Under the pieces are notes generated by a model. The model did not search any database. It saw nothing but the letters and a program-made list of their open reading frames with translations, and was not told the DNA's origin. From NCBI RefSeq assembly GCF_015330125.1, contig NZ_JADDXR010000002.1, positions 3,112,685 through 3,176,684 on the forward strand: a stretch of DNA of 64,000 nucleotides, given 5' to 3'. Source of the stretch: Zobellia nedashkovskayae. GTDB lineage: Bacteria; Bacteroidota; Bacteroidia; Flavobacteriales; Flavobacteriaceae. Both the position numbers and the translations under genes were made by a program. Below are positions 16,883 to 26,296 of the stretch, piece by piece (positions within the stretch are counted from its first letter, which is position 1; the number at the start of each line of letters is the position of its first letter).

Positions 16883-18511
16883 TTATAACGCAGAGATTAG
16901 TTCCTCAAGGTTGTCACTTCGCTGTAGCTCCATTTTCTTACGGAGACGATGTCGCGTGGTATGCACAGATTTAGTTGAAATACCTAATAGGCGGGCCATG
17001 TCCTTACTGCTAAGGTTTAGTTTGATTAAAGCACAAATTTTTTGATCTGTTTGGCTTAGGTTAGGATATGTATTATTTAGTTTTTCGTAGAAGTTCTTAT
17101 TTACATCTGTAAACCGAAGTTTAAACTCCTCCCAGTTATTGGCGTTACCAACAGAAATGGACTTTAAAACCCTATTAATTTCTGAGACCTTTACCGTGCC
17201 ATCTTCGCCTCGTAATTCAGTTTTTAACCTTTTTAAAAACTCATCTTTTTCAACCAACTGAAGTGTTGAGGCAGCTAGCTCTTTGTTTTTGGTCTCGAGA
17301 AGTTCATTTGCCTGTTCCATTTCGAGCGCTTTTGTCTTTTGCATCAAAAGTTTTTCAGCCCTGTGTTTAGACCGAATGTGCTTTACGTAGACAAAACCTA
17401 TTATAACCACGAATATGAGGCTAGTCCCCAAGATAATTCGCTGTAGCAGCAAGATTTTATCTTGTTGCTCTAACTTTTCCATACGTTGCTGGCGTATCAC
17501 TTCTTGCTGGCGCTCCTTTTCTAAACGGTATTCGTTTTTAATCTCCATGAGAGGAATATTATTTTGGCTTCTCCCATCAAAAAATTTTGCGTTTAAGGTT
17601 CTTGCCTTATTCAAGCATTGGTAAGCTTCTTTATAATTTCCATTTTGTCTATAGTTATCCGAAAGTTTTTCATAAATGAAGGGAGTAAAATCTATATGAC
17701 TCTGGTATTTATCTGAAATTATAAGAGCTTTTTTATAATATTCTATGGTTTTGTCAACATTACCAAGTCTCTTGTAGATAACCGCCCAATATGCGTATAC
17801 AAGTACTAAATAGGAGGGTGTATTGTTTTGAAACCATGGTTCTATTTCAGCAAGTGTTTGCATGGCTTCCTCATATTTTTGCTCCTCCCTTAAAACATAG
17901 GATTCTTCAAATTTTAAATAAGGTAAAGCAATTTTGTCAGGTACATCGCCATAATATATATAACAACTATCCAAGTATTTTTTTGCCATTTCCGGCTCAT
18001 CCAACCCCCTATAGGTGTAGCTAAAAGTATAGTAACTATGAGCCAATGAGGCTTTTGGCATTGTTCCTTTTTCTACCTGTTCTTTCATGATGTCTAGTGA
18101 CATCTGTAAATATTTAAGAGCTTCTTCCTTTCTTTTATTATAACTGTACATAGCCCCTAATCTTCGATAAATATGAGATTTTATTACTTTTTTATCAGAA
18201 GAGTCTACTAAGGTTAAAGCAGACCAAACAGTCTCATAAGCTTTAGCATACTGTGCTTGGTGACTATAAGCATCCATAAGTTTTAACAACGTCCAAACAG
18301 ATTTTAGGGTGTCACCTTTAATTAGGCCTGAAGCAATGGCTGATTTTAAGGAATCTATGTTATGTACATTAGGACGAACTGCGAGTGTATCCGTATGAAC
18401 AATAGATGCATTGAGGGGAATGGAAGAGTCTTGGGCGTTAAGGGAGAAACCAGAAAGCAGGAATATAATAATAAGACCGTAAGTGGGGATAAGTCTTTTT
18501 GACAATAACAT
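16883..18511 (-). CDS. TPR-repeat sensor/regulator with LuxR-type C-terminal HTH
   Basis: An N-terminal signal peptide/helix (LIPTYGLIIIFLLSGFSLNA) is followed by about six tetratricopeptide repeats (residues ~70-330). Then come a coiled coil, a membrane helix (ILGTSLIFVVIIGFVYVKHI, near 365-385), a second coiled coil and a C-terminal LuxR-type helix-turn-helix (LSQTDQKICALIKLNLSSKD, then ARLLGISTKSVHTTRHRLRK). This is a common flavobacterial one-protein regulator with periplasmic TPRs and a cytoplasmic DNA-binding end. It is divergent from the GH29 gene across 322 bp, so PUL A control is possible but not shown. Confidence 0.85.
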   Translation of the reverse strand: MLLSKRLIPTYGLIIIFLLSGFSLNAQDSSIPLNASIVHTDTLAVRPNVHNIDSLKSAIASGLIKGDTLKSVWTLLKLMDAYSHQAQYAKAYETVWSALTLVDSSDKKVIKSHIYRRLGAMYSYNKRKEEALKYLQMSLDIMKEQVEKGTMPKASLAHSYYTFSYTYRGLDEPEMAKKYLDSCYIYYGDVPDKIALPYLKFEESYVLREEQKYEEAMQTLAEIEPWFQNNTPSYLVLVYAYWAVIYKRLGNVDKTIEYYKKALIISDKYQSHIDFTPFIYEKLSDNYRQNGNYKEAYQCLNKARTLNAKFFDGRSQNNIPLMEIKNEYRLEKERQQEVIRQQRMEKLEQQDKILLLQRIILGTSLIFVVIIGFVYVKHIRSKHRAEKLLMQKTKALEMEQANELLETKNKELAASTLQLVEKDEFLKRLKTELRGEDGTVKVSEINRVLKSISVGNANNWEEFKLRFTDVNKNFYEKLNNTYPNLSQTDQKICALIKLNLSSKDMARLLGISTKSVHTTRHRLRKKMELQRSDNLEELISAL

Positions 18512-18833
18512 GCAGTTCTATTATTTATTAAAACTAATTTGATATTTATTAAATCGAAAGCTAGGGCTTTTATTCGTAATGTAAACTATGCTTACATGCT
18601 GTATAATTCTATAAAAGTTAGAAGTCAAGTGTAATTAATTTCTTTCATTTTTCAAAATCGAGGAGTGATTTCTTCATTTGGTTTAACTTTCTTTAAAATC
18701 TAACTATACATAAACTCAACAAACCAATATAACCCGCTGTAGTCCTTATGATTTGATTTGCAAATTTGTAATTTCCATATCTGTCATGTCCTAATATTTA
18801 GGAGCATTGAATGTTGATCAAAATTTTGAAAAA
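18512..18833. other. Divergent intergenic region between the TPR regulator and GH29
   Basis: 322 bp, AT-rich, and it must hold both promoters. The region includes an in-frame TTG at 18807 that extends the GH29 frame upstream. No convincing palindrome or promoter pair could be assigned by eye. Confidence 0.5.
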
Positions 18834-20357
18834 ATGAGAACTATCTATTTAGTATTGGTATTGATGTTGACCTTGAATTTAGTTTCTGCACAAGAAAAGA
18901 GCTATGAAGGGGATTGGCAGTCTTTGAGAAATCACGAAACTCCCGAATGGTTTAGAGATGCAAAATTTGGTATATACTGTCATTGGGGGCCATACTCCGT
19001 TCCAGCCTATGAGAATGAATGGTATTCACATTGGATGTATACATCTCCTAATAACCCAGAGCACAAACAAGGAAAACGTTTTTACGAGCATCATGTTAAA
19101 ACTTACGGACCGTTAAACGAGTTTGGTTATAAAGATTTTATTCCCATGTTTAAAGCTGGAAGATTTGATGCTGCAGAATGGGCCGATCTCTTTGAAAAAG
19201 CGGGTGCTAAATTTGCAGGACCGGTATCCGAACATGCAGATGGGTTTGCTATGTGGGACAGTAAACTTACCCGTTGGAACTCTAAAAATATGGGGCCTAA
19301 AAGGGATATCATGGGAGAACTGTCAAAAGAGATTAGAAAAAGAGACATGAAATTCATAGCCACATATCACCGCCAGTGGTTATTTGGTTGGTACCCAACT
19401 TGGGACGAATCTACCGATGCCGCAGACCCGCAGTACGCAGATTTATATGGTCCAAAGTTAAAAAAAGGTGATTTTCAGTACCCTTTCAGTACTAAAGAAA
19501 TTGATGAAGGTTCCGAACGGTACTATCCCGTTGGTGATAAAAAATTCAATGAAGAGTGGTTAGACAGACTAAAAGAAATTGTAGATAATTATAGTCCTGA
19601 TCTTGTTTGGTTTGATAATAAGGTTGATGTTATTGATGAGGCTTACCGAAAAGAATTTCTATCCTACTATTATAACCACGGAGTTAATAATGACCAAGAA
19701 GTAGTTGCTACTTATAAATTCTATGATTTTGCAAAAGGCACGGCAGTTTTAGATGTAGAGCGCGCAAGAATGAGCGAAATGAAAGATTTTCCATGGCTAA
19801 CAGATGACTCTATTGATTGGAAAGCATGGAGTGACATTAGTAATCCCGATTATAAAAGTACAAACCGTATTATAGATTTTTTAGTAGATGTGGTCAGTAA
19901 AAATGGTTGTCTGTTGTTAAATATTACACCTAAAGCAAATGGTGAAATACCTGCTCCAGTACAAGAACGCTTGCTGGAAATAGGGGAGTGGTTGAGTCAA
20001 AACGGAGAAGCTATTTATGGTACTAGGCCTTGGGAAGTATATGGAGAAGGGTCTGCAAAAGTAACTGAGGGTCATTTAAGTGAGCGCAAAAATCCGGACA
20101 ATACAGCAGATGACATTCGGTTTACGGTTAAGGGAGACGCTTTATATGCCATACAATTAGATTGGCCAAAATCTGGTGAGACGGTCATAAGAAGCTTGGG
20201 TACGGAACGTGGCTTGCTTAAAAAAGAAATCAAATCTATTGAACTATTGGGAGCATCACAAGAACTAGAATTTATTAATAAACCGGATGGTCTGCACATA
20301 ATTTTACCAAATGTTCCCGTTGGTAAACATGCCTTTGTTTTCAAAATTACCTATTAA
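18834..20357 (+). CDS. GH29 alpha-L-fucosidase-family enzyme (possible alpha-L-galactosidase)
   Basis: The ATG at 18834 gives a proper signal peptide (MRTIYLVLVLMLTLNLVSAQ); the frame reaches a TTG at 18807. GH29 landmarks are WFRDAKFGIYCHWGPYSVPA, SEHADGFAMWDSK, the nucleophile Asp in PDLVWFDNK and CLLLNITPKANGEIP. The enzyme releases terminal alpha-L-fucose or the related alpha-L-galactose. GH29 members in porphyran loci of Bacteroides act as alpha-L-galactosidases. Next to a GH16 beta-agarase and SusC/D, that activity is an attractive inference. It is probably exported to the periplasm. Confidence 0.9.
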   Translation: MRTIYLVLVLMLTLNLVSAQEKSYEGDWQSLRNHETPEWFRDAKFGIYCHWGPYSVPAYENEWYSHWMYTSPNNPEHKQGKRFYEHHVKTYGPLNEFGYKDFIPMFKAGRFDAAEWADLFEKAGAKFAGPVSEHADGFAMWDSKLTRWNSKNMGPKRDIMGELSKEIRKRDMKFIATYHRQWLFGWYPTWDESTDAADPQYADLYGPKLKKGDFQYPFSTKEIDEGSERYYPVGDKKFNEEWLDRLKEIVDNYSPDLVWFDNKVDVIDEAYRKEFLSYYYNHGVNNDQEVVATYKFYDFAKGTAVLDVERARMSEMKDFPWLTDDSIDWKAWSDISNPDYKSTNRIIDFLVDVVSKNGCLLLNITPKANGEIPAPVQERLLEIGEWLSQNGEAIYGTRPWEVYGEGSAKVTEGHLSERKNPDNTADDIRFTVKGDALYAIQLDWPKSGETVIRSLGTERGLLKKEIKSIELLGASQELEFINKPDGLHIILPNVPVGKHAFVFKITY

Positions 20358-20480
20358 AGGAGGTTTATATCTATGTAGTGATGAGGTAAATCGGGATGTA
20401 AATTTCTCATTGATAGTTTTTAGGATAGTAAGAACCCTTTGTTTTTTTGAAATTGGCATATAACCAAAGAGAAGGTAAAA

Positions 20481-20537
20481 TGGGAGTATGCTATAGGGTA
20501 ACATATGTTCTATTTAAAACCATATGTTATACTCCCA
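20481..20537. repeat. Compound inverted repeat (hairpin without T tract)
   Basis: The outer arms TGGGAGTA/TACTCCCA (8 bp) enclose inner arms TAACATATG/CATATGTTA (9 bp). They are separated by a 10-nt one-sided bulge and a 13-nt loop. It lies ~124 bp after the GH29 stop. The absence of a trailing T run argues against a standard terminator. Confidence 0.7.
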
Positions 20538-20959
20538 GTTAGCCGTTACTTCTGTATACTTCAAAAATATTCTAGCATATATAAATTCATCCAACCTAAG
20601 TTAAAATTAGTGTAAACCCAATGTTTTAAGGGACTCTGCGGTATTCTTTTGTATGTAATTCTTGCTTTTTTTTCTATTTTTTTTGTTGGAACAAATCAAA
20701 TTTTAACATTTGAAAAGAAGGCTTTCTTGTAGTGTTGTAAATGATATGATCAATTTCTAAAATCTGTATTTCTAAGGGGTTGGGAGGGTAAAGTAGACAA
20801 AAAAAGTTGAATCTGTCAAGTTTTTGTCAAGCACTTTTTTTAGGCAAAATTTAACAATATCTCTATTTTGGACACCTATTAAAGAGCATATGTAAATTTT
20901 TTAGCTCTTAATTGATAATTCAATAATTAACCTTTACTCAATTTAAACCAACTCTAATT

Positions 20960-21037
20960 ATGAAAAGAAAAAATCACTTCTCCTCCAACAACGCACCCCC
21001 AATTTTCTCTAGGGTGTTTATCAACATGTATTCCTAA
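20960..21037 (+). CDS. Putative 25-residue leader ORF
   Basis: ATG at 20960 to TAA at 21035 encodes MKRKNHFSSNNAPPIFSRVF followed by INMYS. It is preceded by an AACCTTTACTCAATTTAAAC-type A-rich leader like that of susC genes, although the real susC begins 285 bp later. It may be a leader peptide, a degenerate susC start, or chance. Its end overlaps the alternative hairpins at 21020-21065. Confidence 0.3.
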   Translation: MKRKNHFSSNNAPPIFSRVFINMYS

Positions 21038-21065
21038 ACTAAATCAACAGACATCATGTTGATTT
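21020..21065 (+). promoter_or_regulatory. Overlapping inverted repeats able to form alternative hairpins
   Basis: AAATCAACA (21041-21049) is the perfect complement of TGTTGATTT (21057-21065) with a 7-nt loop. ATCAACATG (21020-21028) is the perfect complement of CATGTTGAT (21055-21063). Both need the same right arm, so the two structures exclude each other, as in attenuators. The first arm lies inside the leader ORF. Confidence 0.5.
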
Positions 21066-21321
21066 CAATTAGAACAAGTAATGGTTTTTTTCAAACTCAA
21101 AACAGAATAAAAATAGAAGTCTTGCCATGTAAATGAAGCCATACCAATTCTAGAATGACCTCTTAAATATGTCAAACTATAACAAGGTATGGGGGAGTCA
21201 TTTGTCTCGATTTAATTAATAAAGAAAATCCATCATTACTTGAATTTGAATTCAACTTTTAAAATAAGGTTAGACCTACTTTTTTTAATCGTGTCTTTTT
21301 TAAAATTTAACAAGAAACTAT

Positions 21322-24300
21322 ATGAATTTCAAACACATTTTTCATTTTAAATCCTTCACTTTCCAAATGGGATTGTTTTTGGTCTTTTGTCTAAGTACAA
21401 TGGCCGCACAATCTCAAAGCGTTAGTGGAACGGTATATGCCGATGATGCCCCTTTACCAGGAGTAAGCGTTGTGGTAAAAGGTACCAACAACGGAGCAGT
21501 TACAGATTTTGACGGTTTATACACAATTAATGCGGAATCTAATGCCGTTTTAGTATTCACCTATATTGGCTTTAAATCCAAAGAAGTAGCTGTTGGTGGT
21601 AAGCAGACCATAGATGTAACACTCCAAGAAGATGTTTCTGCACTAGACGAAGTTGTAGTAATAGGCTATGGTGCTCAGAAGAAGAAAGAGCTAACAGGAG
21701 CTGTGGCTCAGGTGAAATCAGAAGAATTATTAAAAACATCAACATCAGACATTGGTGCTGCTTTACAAGGCCAGATTGCTGGGGTAAATGTTACAGCAAG
21801 TTCAGGAGCTCCTGGTTCTGAAGCGAACGTAATGATTCGTGGACTTACATCTATTAATGGAGCGAATAGGCCACTGTACGTTGTAGATGGTATCCCTTTT
21901 GATGGAGATCCAAAATTGAGTATCAATGAAATTGAAACTATAGATGTATTAAAAGATGGGGCTTCTGCCGCAATCTATGGTACTAGAGGTGCTGCTGGTG
22001 TAATCTTAATTACTACTAAGAAAGGAAAAGAAGGCCAGATGAAAATAGCCGTAGATAGTTATTACGGTCTACAGACTATTACTTCTGCAACTCCATTACT
22101 TAATGTAGAGGATAAGTTGTATGTCCAATTTTTGCAAGGTTCAGCATTGAACAGCAGTAGTTATGGTAACACATGGACCACAATAGAGCAAAGTCCTCAC
22201 TTTCTTACAAACAATACGGATTTGGTACAACTTGTTCAAAATGACATGGCGCCAATTCAAAACCATAGCCTTTCACTTTCTGGTGGAAAAGATGGTCTTA
22301 CTTACAACGTAACGGGTAATTATTTTGACCAAGAGGGCGTAATTATCAAATCTGGATATGACCGCTTTAATGTTAGGGCTAATACCCAGTTCGTAAAAGG
22401 AAAATGGAACATTACAACAGGTTTGTCTTTTAGGGTAGAAAATAGGGAACATGCTCCATGGGGTCTACTTGGTGATGCTATAAAGTATACTGCATACAGT
22501 CCAAACATAGACCCGGGTTCTAGTGTTTTAGATAATGCAGGACCTGATGGTAACGGAGCTACCAATCTATCTTATTTGGGATACAGATTTTTACAAGAGG
22601 ATAATCAAGAGAACAATTATTTTGATGGCAACTTGAGTTTAACTTATAGCTTTACAGATAACTTAAAGTTTACTTCAAGAATTGCAACAAGCTACGATAA
22701 TGGAACAAGAATTACCATAAATCCAAAATTCACAGCATATAGAGATGACGGAACAGAGGTAACTTCACAGCGCTCAAAGGTTAGAAATATGAGCTCACTA
22801 GCAAAGAAATTTACGTGGGAGAATATATTGAACTATCAAAAAAGTTTTGGAGATCATAATATAAATTTTACGGGAGTTTATTCTTCAGAGAAGTATAACT
22901 ATTCAGAGTTTTTTGCTGAGAAAAGTGATTTAGCTTCAAATGATGTAGTTGTTCTTAACGGCGCAACATCAGATCCAAATGTAGGATCAGGAAACAATCA
23001 ATGGACTCAAGATCGCGAAAGTACTTTAATTGGTATGTTGGCCAGACTTCAGTACAATTATAAAGGCAAGTATCTTTTGAGCGCAGCTGTTAGAAGAGAT
23101 GGATCTTCTCGTTTTAAAGAAGAGCCATGGGGTGTATTTCCTTCTGTCTCTGCAGGTTGGAATGTTTCTGACGAAAAGTTCTGGAATCCTTTAAAGAGTA
23201 CCGTGTCTTCGTTTAAATTAAGAGCTAGTAGAGGTACCACTGGTAACCAAGGTATTGCTGATTATTCCTATACGCCTACAATTACACTGGATAATGATTA
23301 TGTTCTAGGTGTTGCAACCAATCAAAATTTAATTTTAGGGGCTACTCAAACCGGATTTGCCAATCCTAAGGTACGTTGGGAAACATCGGTATCGTTAAAC
23401 GGTGGTTTCGACATGGGCTTTTTTGATAATAAATTGACACTTTCAGGAGATATTTACGAAACCAAGAAACAAGATATGTTATTTCCTGTTTTGTTACCTC
23501 CAACAGCAGGAGGCGGTAATAATGCTGAAGTAGTTTTAAATGTTGGCGATATGACCAACAAGGGTGTCGAATTCGCCATGAATTATCAACATTCAGGTAA
23601 AGTGTCATGGAACGCTGGGCTTACTTACACCAGAAATGATAATATCATTACCAAAATGAGCGGTAGTAACAAAATCATATATTTTGATGATAGTAGTATT
23701 TCTGGGCATGACAATGATCAGGATTTGGTTACCGCTTTGGCAGAAGGTTATGAAGGTGGAGCTTTCTTTTTGGTGGAGACTGCCGGTACTATTAAAACCG
23801 AGGAAGAATTGGCTACGTACCAAGCGATTGTTCCAGATGCCAAAATAGGAGACTTAAAATATGTAGATTTTGATAAAGACGGAACGATTGGTATTGGTGA
23901 CCGTCAATATATGGGTAGTGGTACTCCAGAATTTGAAATGGGCTTTAACTTTTCAGCCAATTACAAAGCATTAGATTTCTCAATGCAATGGTATGGTTCA
24001 TTCGGTGCCGAAATCATAAACGGGAACAAAGCCTTGGCTTATAAGGTAGGGAACCACCAAGATTTGGTATACCAATGGACACCGCAAAATAGCACATCGG
24101 ATATTCCAGTAAATAGAAATGCAACCCACAACAATTATAGAGGCCAAACAGATTACTGGTTGGATGATGGCACTTTTGTAAGGTTGCGTAATATTTCTTT
24201 AGGATATACGATTCCTAGAGATTATACCGAAAAACTAGGCATAACAAAATTCAGAATATACGTTGCGGCACAGAACCCGTTAACGATTACCAAATATGAT

Positions 24301-24408
24301 GGATATGATCCAGAAGTGGGTAATAACGGCCTAAGTACACGAGGAATCGATAAGGGAACTTATCCGGTAAGCTCCCAAATACGAACCGGGCTTCAAATTG
24401 AATTTTAA
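21322..24408 (+). CDS. susC: SusC-like TonB-dependent outer-membrane transporter (PUL A)
   Basis: At 1028 aa it has a signal peptide (to about AAQS), a CarboxypepD_reg-like domain (VSGTVYADDAPLPGVSVVVKG), a TonB box (DEVVVIGYGAQKKKELTGAV) and a plug domain with ALQGQIAGVNV and GAAGVILITTKKG. A 22-strand-type barrel ends in an aromatic residue (TGLQIEF). With SusD it imports oligosaccharides across the outer membrane using TonB energy. The stop overlaps the first possible SusD start (TAATG at 24408). The neighbouring agarase suggests agar-type galactans as substrate. Confidence 0.95.
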   Translation: MNFKHIFHFKSFTFQMGLFLVFCLSTMAAQSQSVSGTVYADDAPLPGVSVVVKGTNNGAVTDFDGLYTINAESNAVLVFTYIGFKSKEVAVGGKQTIDVTLQEDVSALDEVVVIGYGAQKKKELTGAVAQVKSEELLKTSTSDIGAALQGQIAGVNVTASSGAPGSEANVMIRGLTSINGANRPLYVVDGIPFDGDPKLSINEIETIDVLKDGASAAIYGTRGAAGVILITTKKGKEGQMKIAVDSYYGLQTITSATPLLNVEDKLYVQFLQGSALNSSSYGNTWTTIEQSPHFLTNNTDLVQLVQNDMAPIQNHSLSLSGGKDGLTYNVTGNYFDQEGVIIKSGYDRFNVRANTQFVKGKWNITTGLSFRVENREHAPWGLLGDAIKYTAYSPNIDPGSSVLDNAGPDGNGATNLSYLGYRFLQEDNQENNYFDGNLSLTYSFTDNLKFTSRIATSYDNGTRITINPKFTAYRDDGTEVTSQRSKVRNMSSLAKKFTWENILNYQKSFGDHNINFTGVYSSEKYNYSEFFAEKSDLASNDVVVLNGATSDPNVGSGNNQWTQDRESTLIGMLARLQYNYKGKYLLSAAVRRDGSSRFKEEPWGVFPSVSAGWNVSDEKFWNPLKSTVSSFKLRASRGTTGNQGIADYSYTPTITLDNDYVLGVATNQNLILGATQTGFANPKVRWETSVSLNGGFDMGFFDNKLTLSGDIYETKKQDMLFPVLLPPTAGGGNNAEVVLNVGDMTNKGVEFAMNYQHSGKVSWNAGLTYTRNDNIITKMSGSNKIIYFDDSSISGHDNDQDLVTALAEGYEGGAFFLVETAGTIKTEEELATYQAIVPDAKIGDLKYVDFDKDGTIGIGDRQYMGSGTPEFEMGFNFSANYKALDFSMQWYGSFGAEIINGNKALAYKVGNHQDLVYQWTPQNSTSDIPVNRNATHNNYRGQTDYWLDDGTFVRLRNISLGYTIPRDYTEKLGITKFRIYVAAQNPLTITKYDGYDPEVGNNGLSTRGIDKGTYPVSSQIRTGLQIEF

Positions 24409-24464
24409 TGAGATTTGAGATGAAGAAGAGCAATTCCGACAAAAAAAATGAAAAAATGATAGTT

Positions 24465-26231
24465 ATGAAAACAACGATAACAAAACGGTTACTTTTTATA
24501 CTAGTGCCCATGTTAGCAATTTTGGGCTGTTCAGATGATTTTCTGGAACAGACCAATCCAAATCAGATTTCTACAGAAACGTTTTGGAAAGACAATGGAG
24601 ATTTAGAACAAGGCTTAGTCGCGAGTTATAAGGGTTTCGCGAATTCAAATACTATAAATTTAGTTGGCGAACTTGCTAGAACTGACTTAGCCTGGTCAAG
24701 TGGTTATCAGCGACCAAATAATACAAACGAGTATTACTTACAGGTTTTTAATGAAGCTTCTTCTGTACCTAACAATAAGTGGAGTGCAAACTATACAGCT
24801 ATTTTTAGGGCAAATCAAGTCATTGAGGCGGCTGCTGTGTTGGCAGAAACCTATACTACGGAAAAAGAGATAGAAGATGGGTTGGTCATCCTTGCGCAAG
24901 CACGGTTTCTAAGAGGCTATTTGTACTTTAATCTATATAACTCTTTTAACGGGGGAGCTGTACCAATTTATGATTTTGTACCTATAGAAGAAAATGAATT
25001 TTACCAAGTGGTTTCACCAGCAGAGGATGTAAAGAAATTTTATTTAGAAGATTTAAAATTTGCTGCGGAAAATTTACCGATTTCATGGGAGGATAAAGAC
25101 AAAGGCCGTGTAACTGCGGGTGCAGCCGTAGCGGTTTTAGGGCAATCCTATCTTTATGAAGGTGATTATGAAACCGCTTCCACAAATTTTAAAAATGTGA
25201 TTGACAATTTTGGGTATTCTTTGACTCCAAATATTGGTAGCAACTTTACTACTATGGATGAGTTTAACGAAGAATCTATTTTAGAAGTAGGGTATTCTTT
25301 AGATTTCAAAAATGAGTTAGGTCCTTGGGATGGTAGAGATGTTGCAAATTCAGCATATGTTAGACAATTTACAGGAGGAGCAGGAACATGGTTCGGAGCT
25401 GTTGTTGCCAACTGGTTAATATTAGAATATAGAAATGAACCTTTAGATTTCTCAGACCCTAGAAATAAGGTTATTGATGAAGAGGGTAATGAAGGCTTTA
25501 GAAAGTTTAGTTTAAGAACATCTTGGTCAGTTGCTTTGGTTGACGATACGGATATGGGGTATTACCTGAGAGACGAAACAGGACAAGCCTCAAATTTTAA
25601 TGTTAAAATGACTGCATTTTGGAGAAAACACACCAACTGGGACATCACTAGGTCTGAGGAAGAGCTGTCACCTGGTAAAGTTAGATCAGGTGTTAATGAG
25701 CGTTTAATTCGTTTAGCAGAAATCTATTTGCAATATGCAGAAACTCAGATAAAATTAGGCAACGTAGATGAAGCACTTACCTATATCAACAAAGTACGTA
25801 GAAGATCAGGAGTTCAATTGTTGGGCTTGGCAGGAACCGGAGAGTTCCCAGCAAACGATCATGACAATGTTGCTTACGATGCCCAAAGTTTAATGGAGCA
25901 TCTTATGTATAAGGAATTGCCGTTGGAGCTTTCTGCAGAAGGTGACGGTAACAGAAATATTGATCTTAGAAGATGGGGCATAAAGGCAGAACGTTTTAAA
26001 GAGCTTGCCCAAAAACGTTATGCAGCAGATCATTATCCCCTTTTGGATGAGGATGGTAAAGAGGTTACCAGATGGGCTTCTATTGTAAAGGAATTACCAG
26101 CAGGTGATCCGGATATTGATGAAAATTGGAATGAGTTTCAACAGGCTGCGGTGAATTACAATTCATCAATCCATGAATATTGGCCTTTACCAAATTCAGA
26201 AATCATATCTAACCCTCAATTGAATAATTAG
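24465..26231 (+). CDS. susD: SusD/RagB-family glycan-binding lipoprotein (PUL A)
   Basis: The frame opens at 24408, but the ATG at 24465 gives a clean lipoprotein signal (MKTTITKRLLFILVPMLAIL, then Cys, SDDFLEQ). The acidic residues after the Cys fit Bacteroidota surface-lipoprotein export. SusD landmarks are QTNPNQISTETFWKDNGDLE, the helical TPR-like core (LAQARFLRGYLYFNLYNSF, PAEDVKKFYLEDL) and the C-terminal RLAEIYLQYAETQIKLGN and RRWGIKAERF segments. It forms the lid of the SusC transporter and binds glycan. Confidence 0.95.
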   Translation: MKTTITKRLLFILVPMLAILGCSDDFLEQTNPNQISTETFWKDNGDLEQGLVASYKGFANSNTINLVGELARTDLAWSSGYQRPNNTNEYYLQVFNEASSVPNNKWSANYTAIFRANQVIEAAAVLAETYTTEKEIEDGLVILAQARFLRGYLYFNLYNSFNGGAVPIYDFVPIEENEFYQVVSPAEDVKKFYLEDLKFAAENLPISWEDKDKGRVTAGAAVAVLGQSYLYEGDYETASTNFKNVIDNFGYSLTPNIGSNFTTMDEFNEESILEVGYSLDFKNELGPWDGRDVANSAYVRQFTGGAGTWFGAVVANWLILEYRNEPLDFSDPRNKVIDEEGNEGFRKFSLRTSWSVALVDDTDMGYYLRDETGQASNFNVKMTAFWRKHTNWDITRSEEELSPGKVRSGVNERLIRLAEIYLQYAETQIKLGNVDEALTYINKVRRRSGVQLLGLAGTGEFPANDHDNVAYDAQSLMEHLMYKELPLELSAEGDGNRNIDLRRWGIKAERFKELAQKRYAADHYPLLDEDGKEVTRWASIVKELPAGDPDIDENWNEFQQAAVNYNSSIHEYWPLPNSEIISNPQLNN

Positions 26232-26296
26232 AATTGAAGGATACTATGATTAAATCAATGAACAATGCCAAAAACAAGAAATTAAAAAAGCAAAAA

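Larger units (their letters stand above)
20358..21321 (+). other. 964-bp non-coding region upstream of susC of PUL A
   Basis: It holds a compound hairpin (20481-20537), a 25-codon leader ORF (20960-21037) with a SusC-like leader, and overlapping inverted repeats (21020-21065) that can form alternative hairpins. The rest is AT-rich with no recognised gene. Its length and structure suggest regulatory content beyond a simple promoter. Confidence 0.6.
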
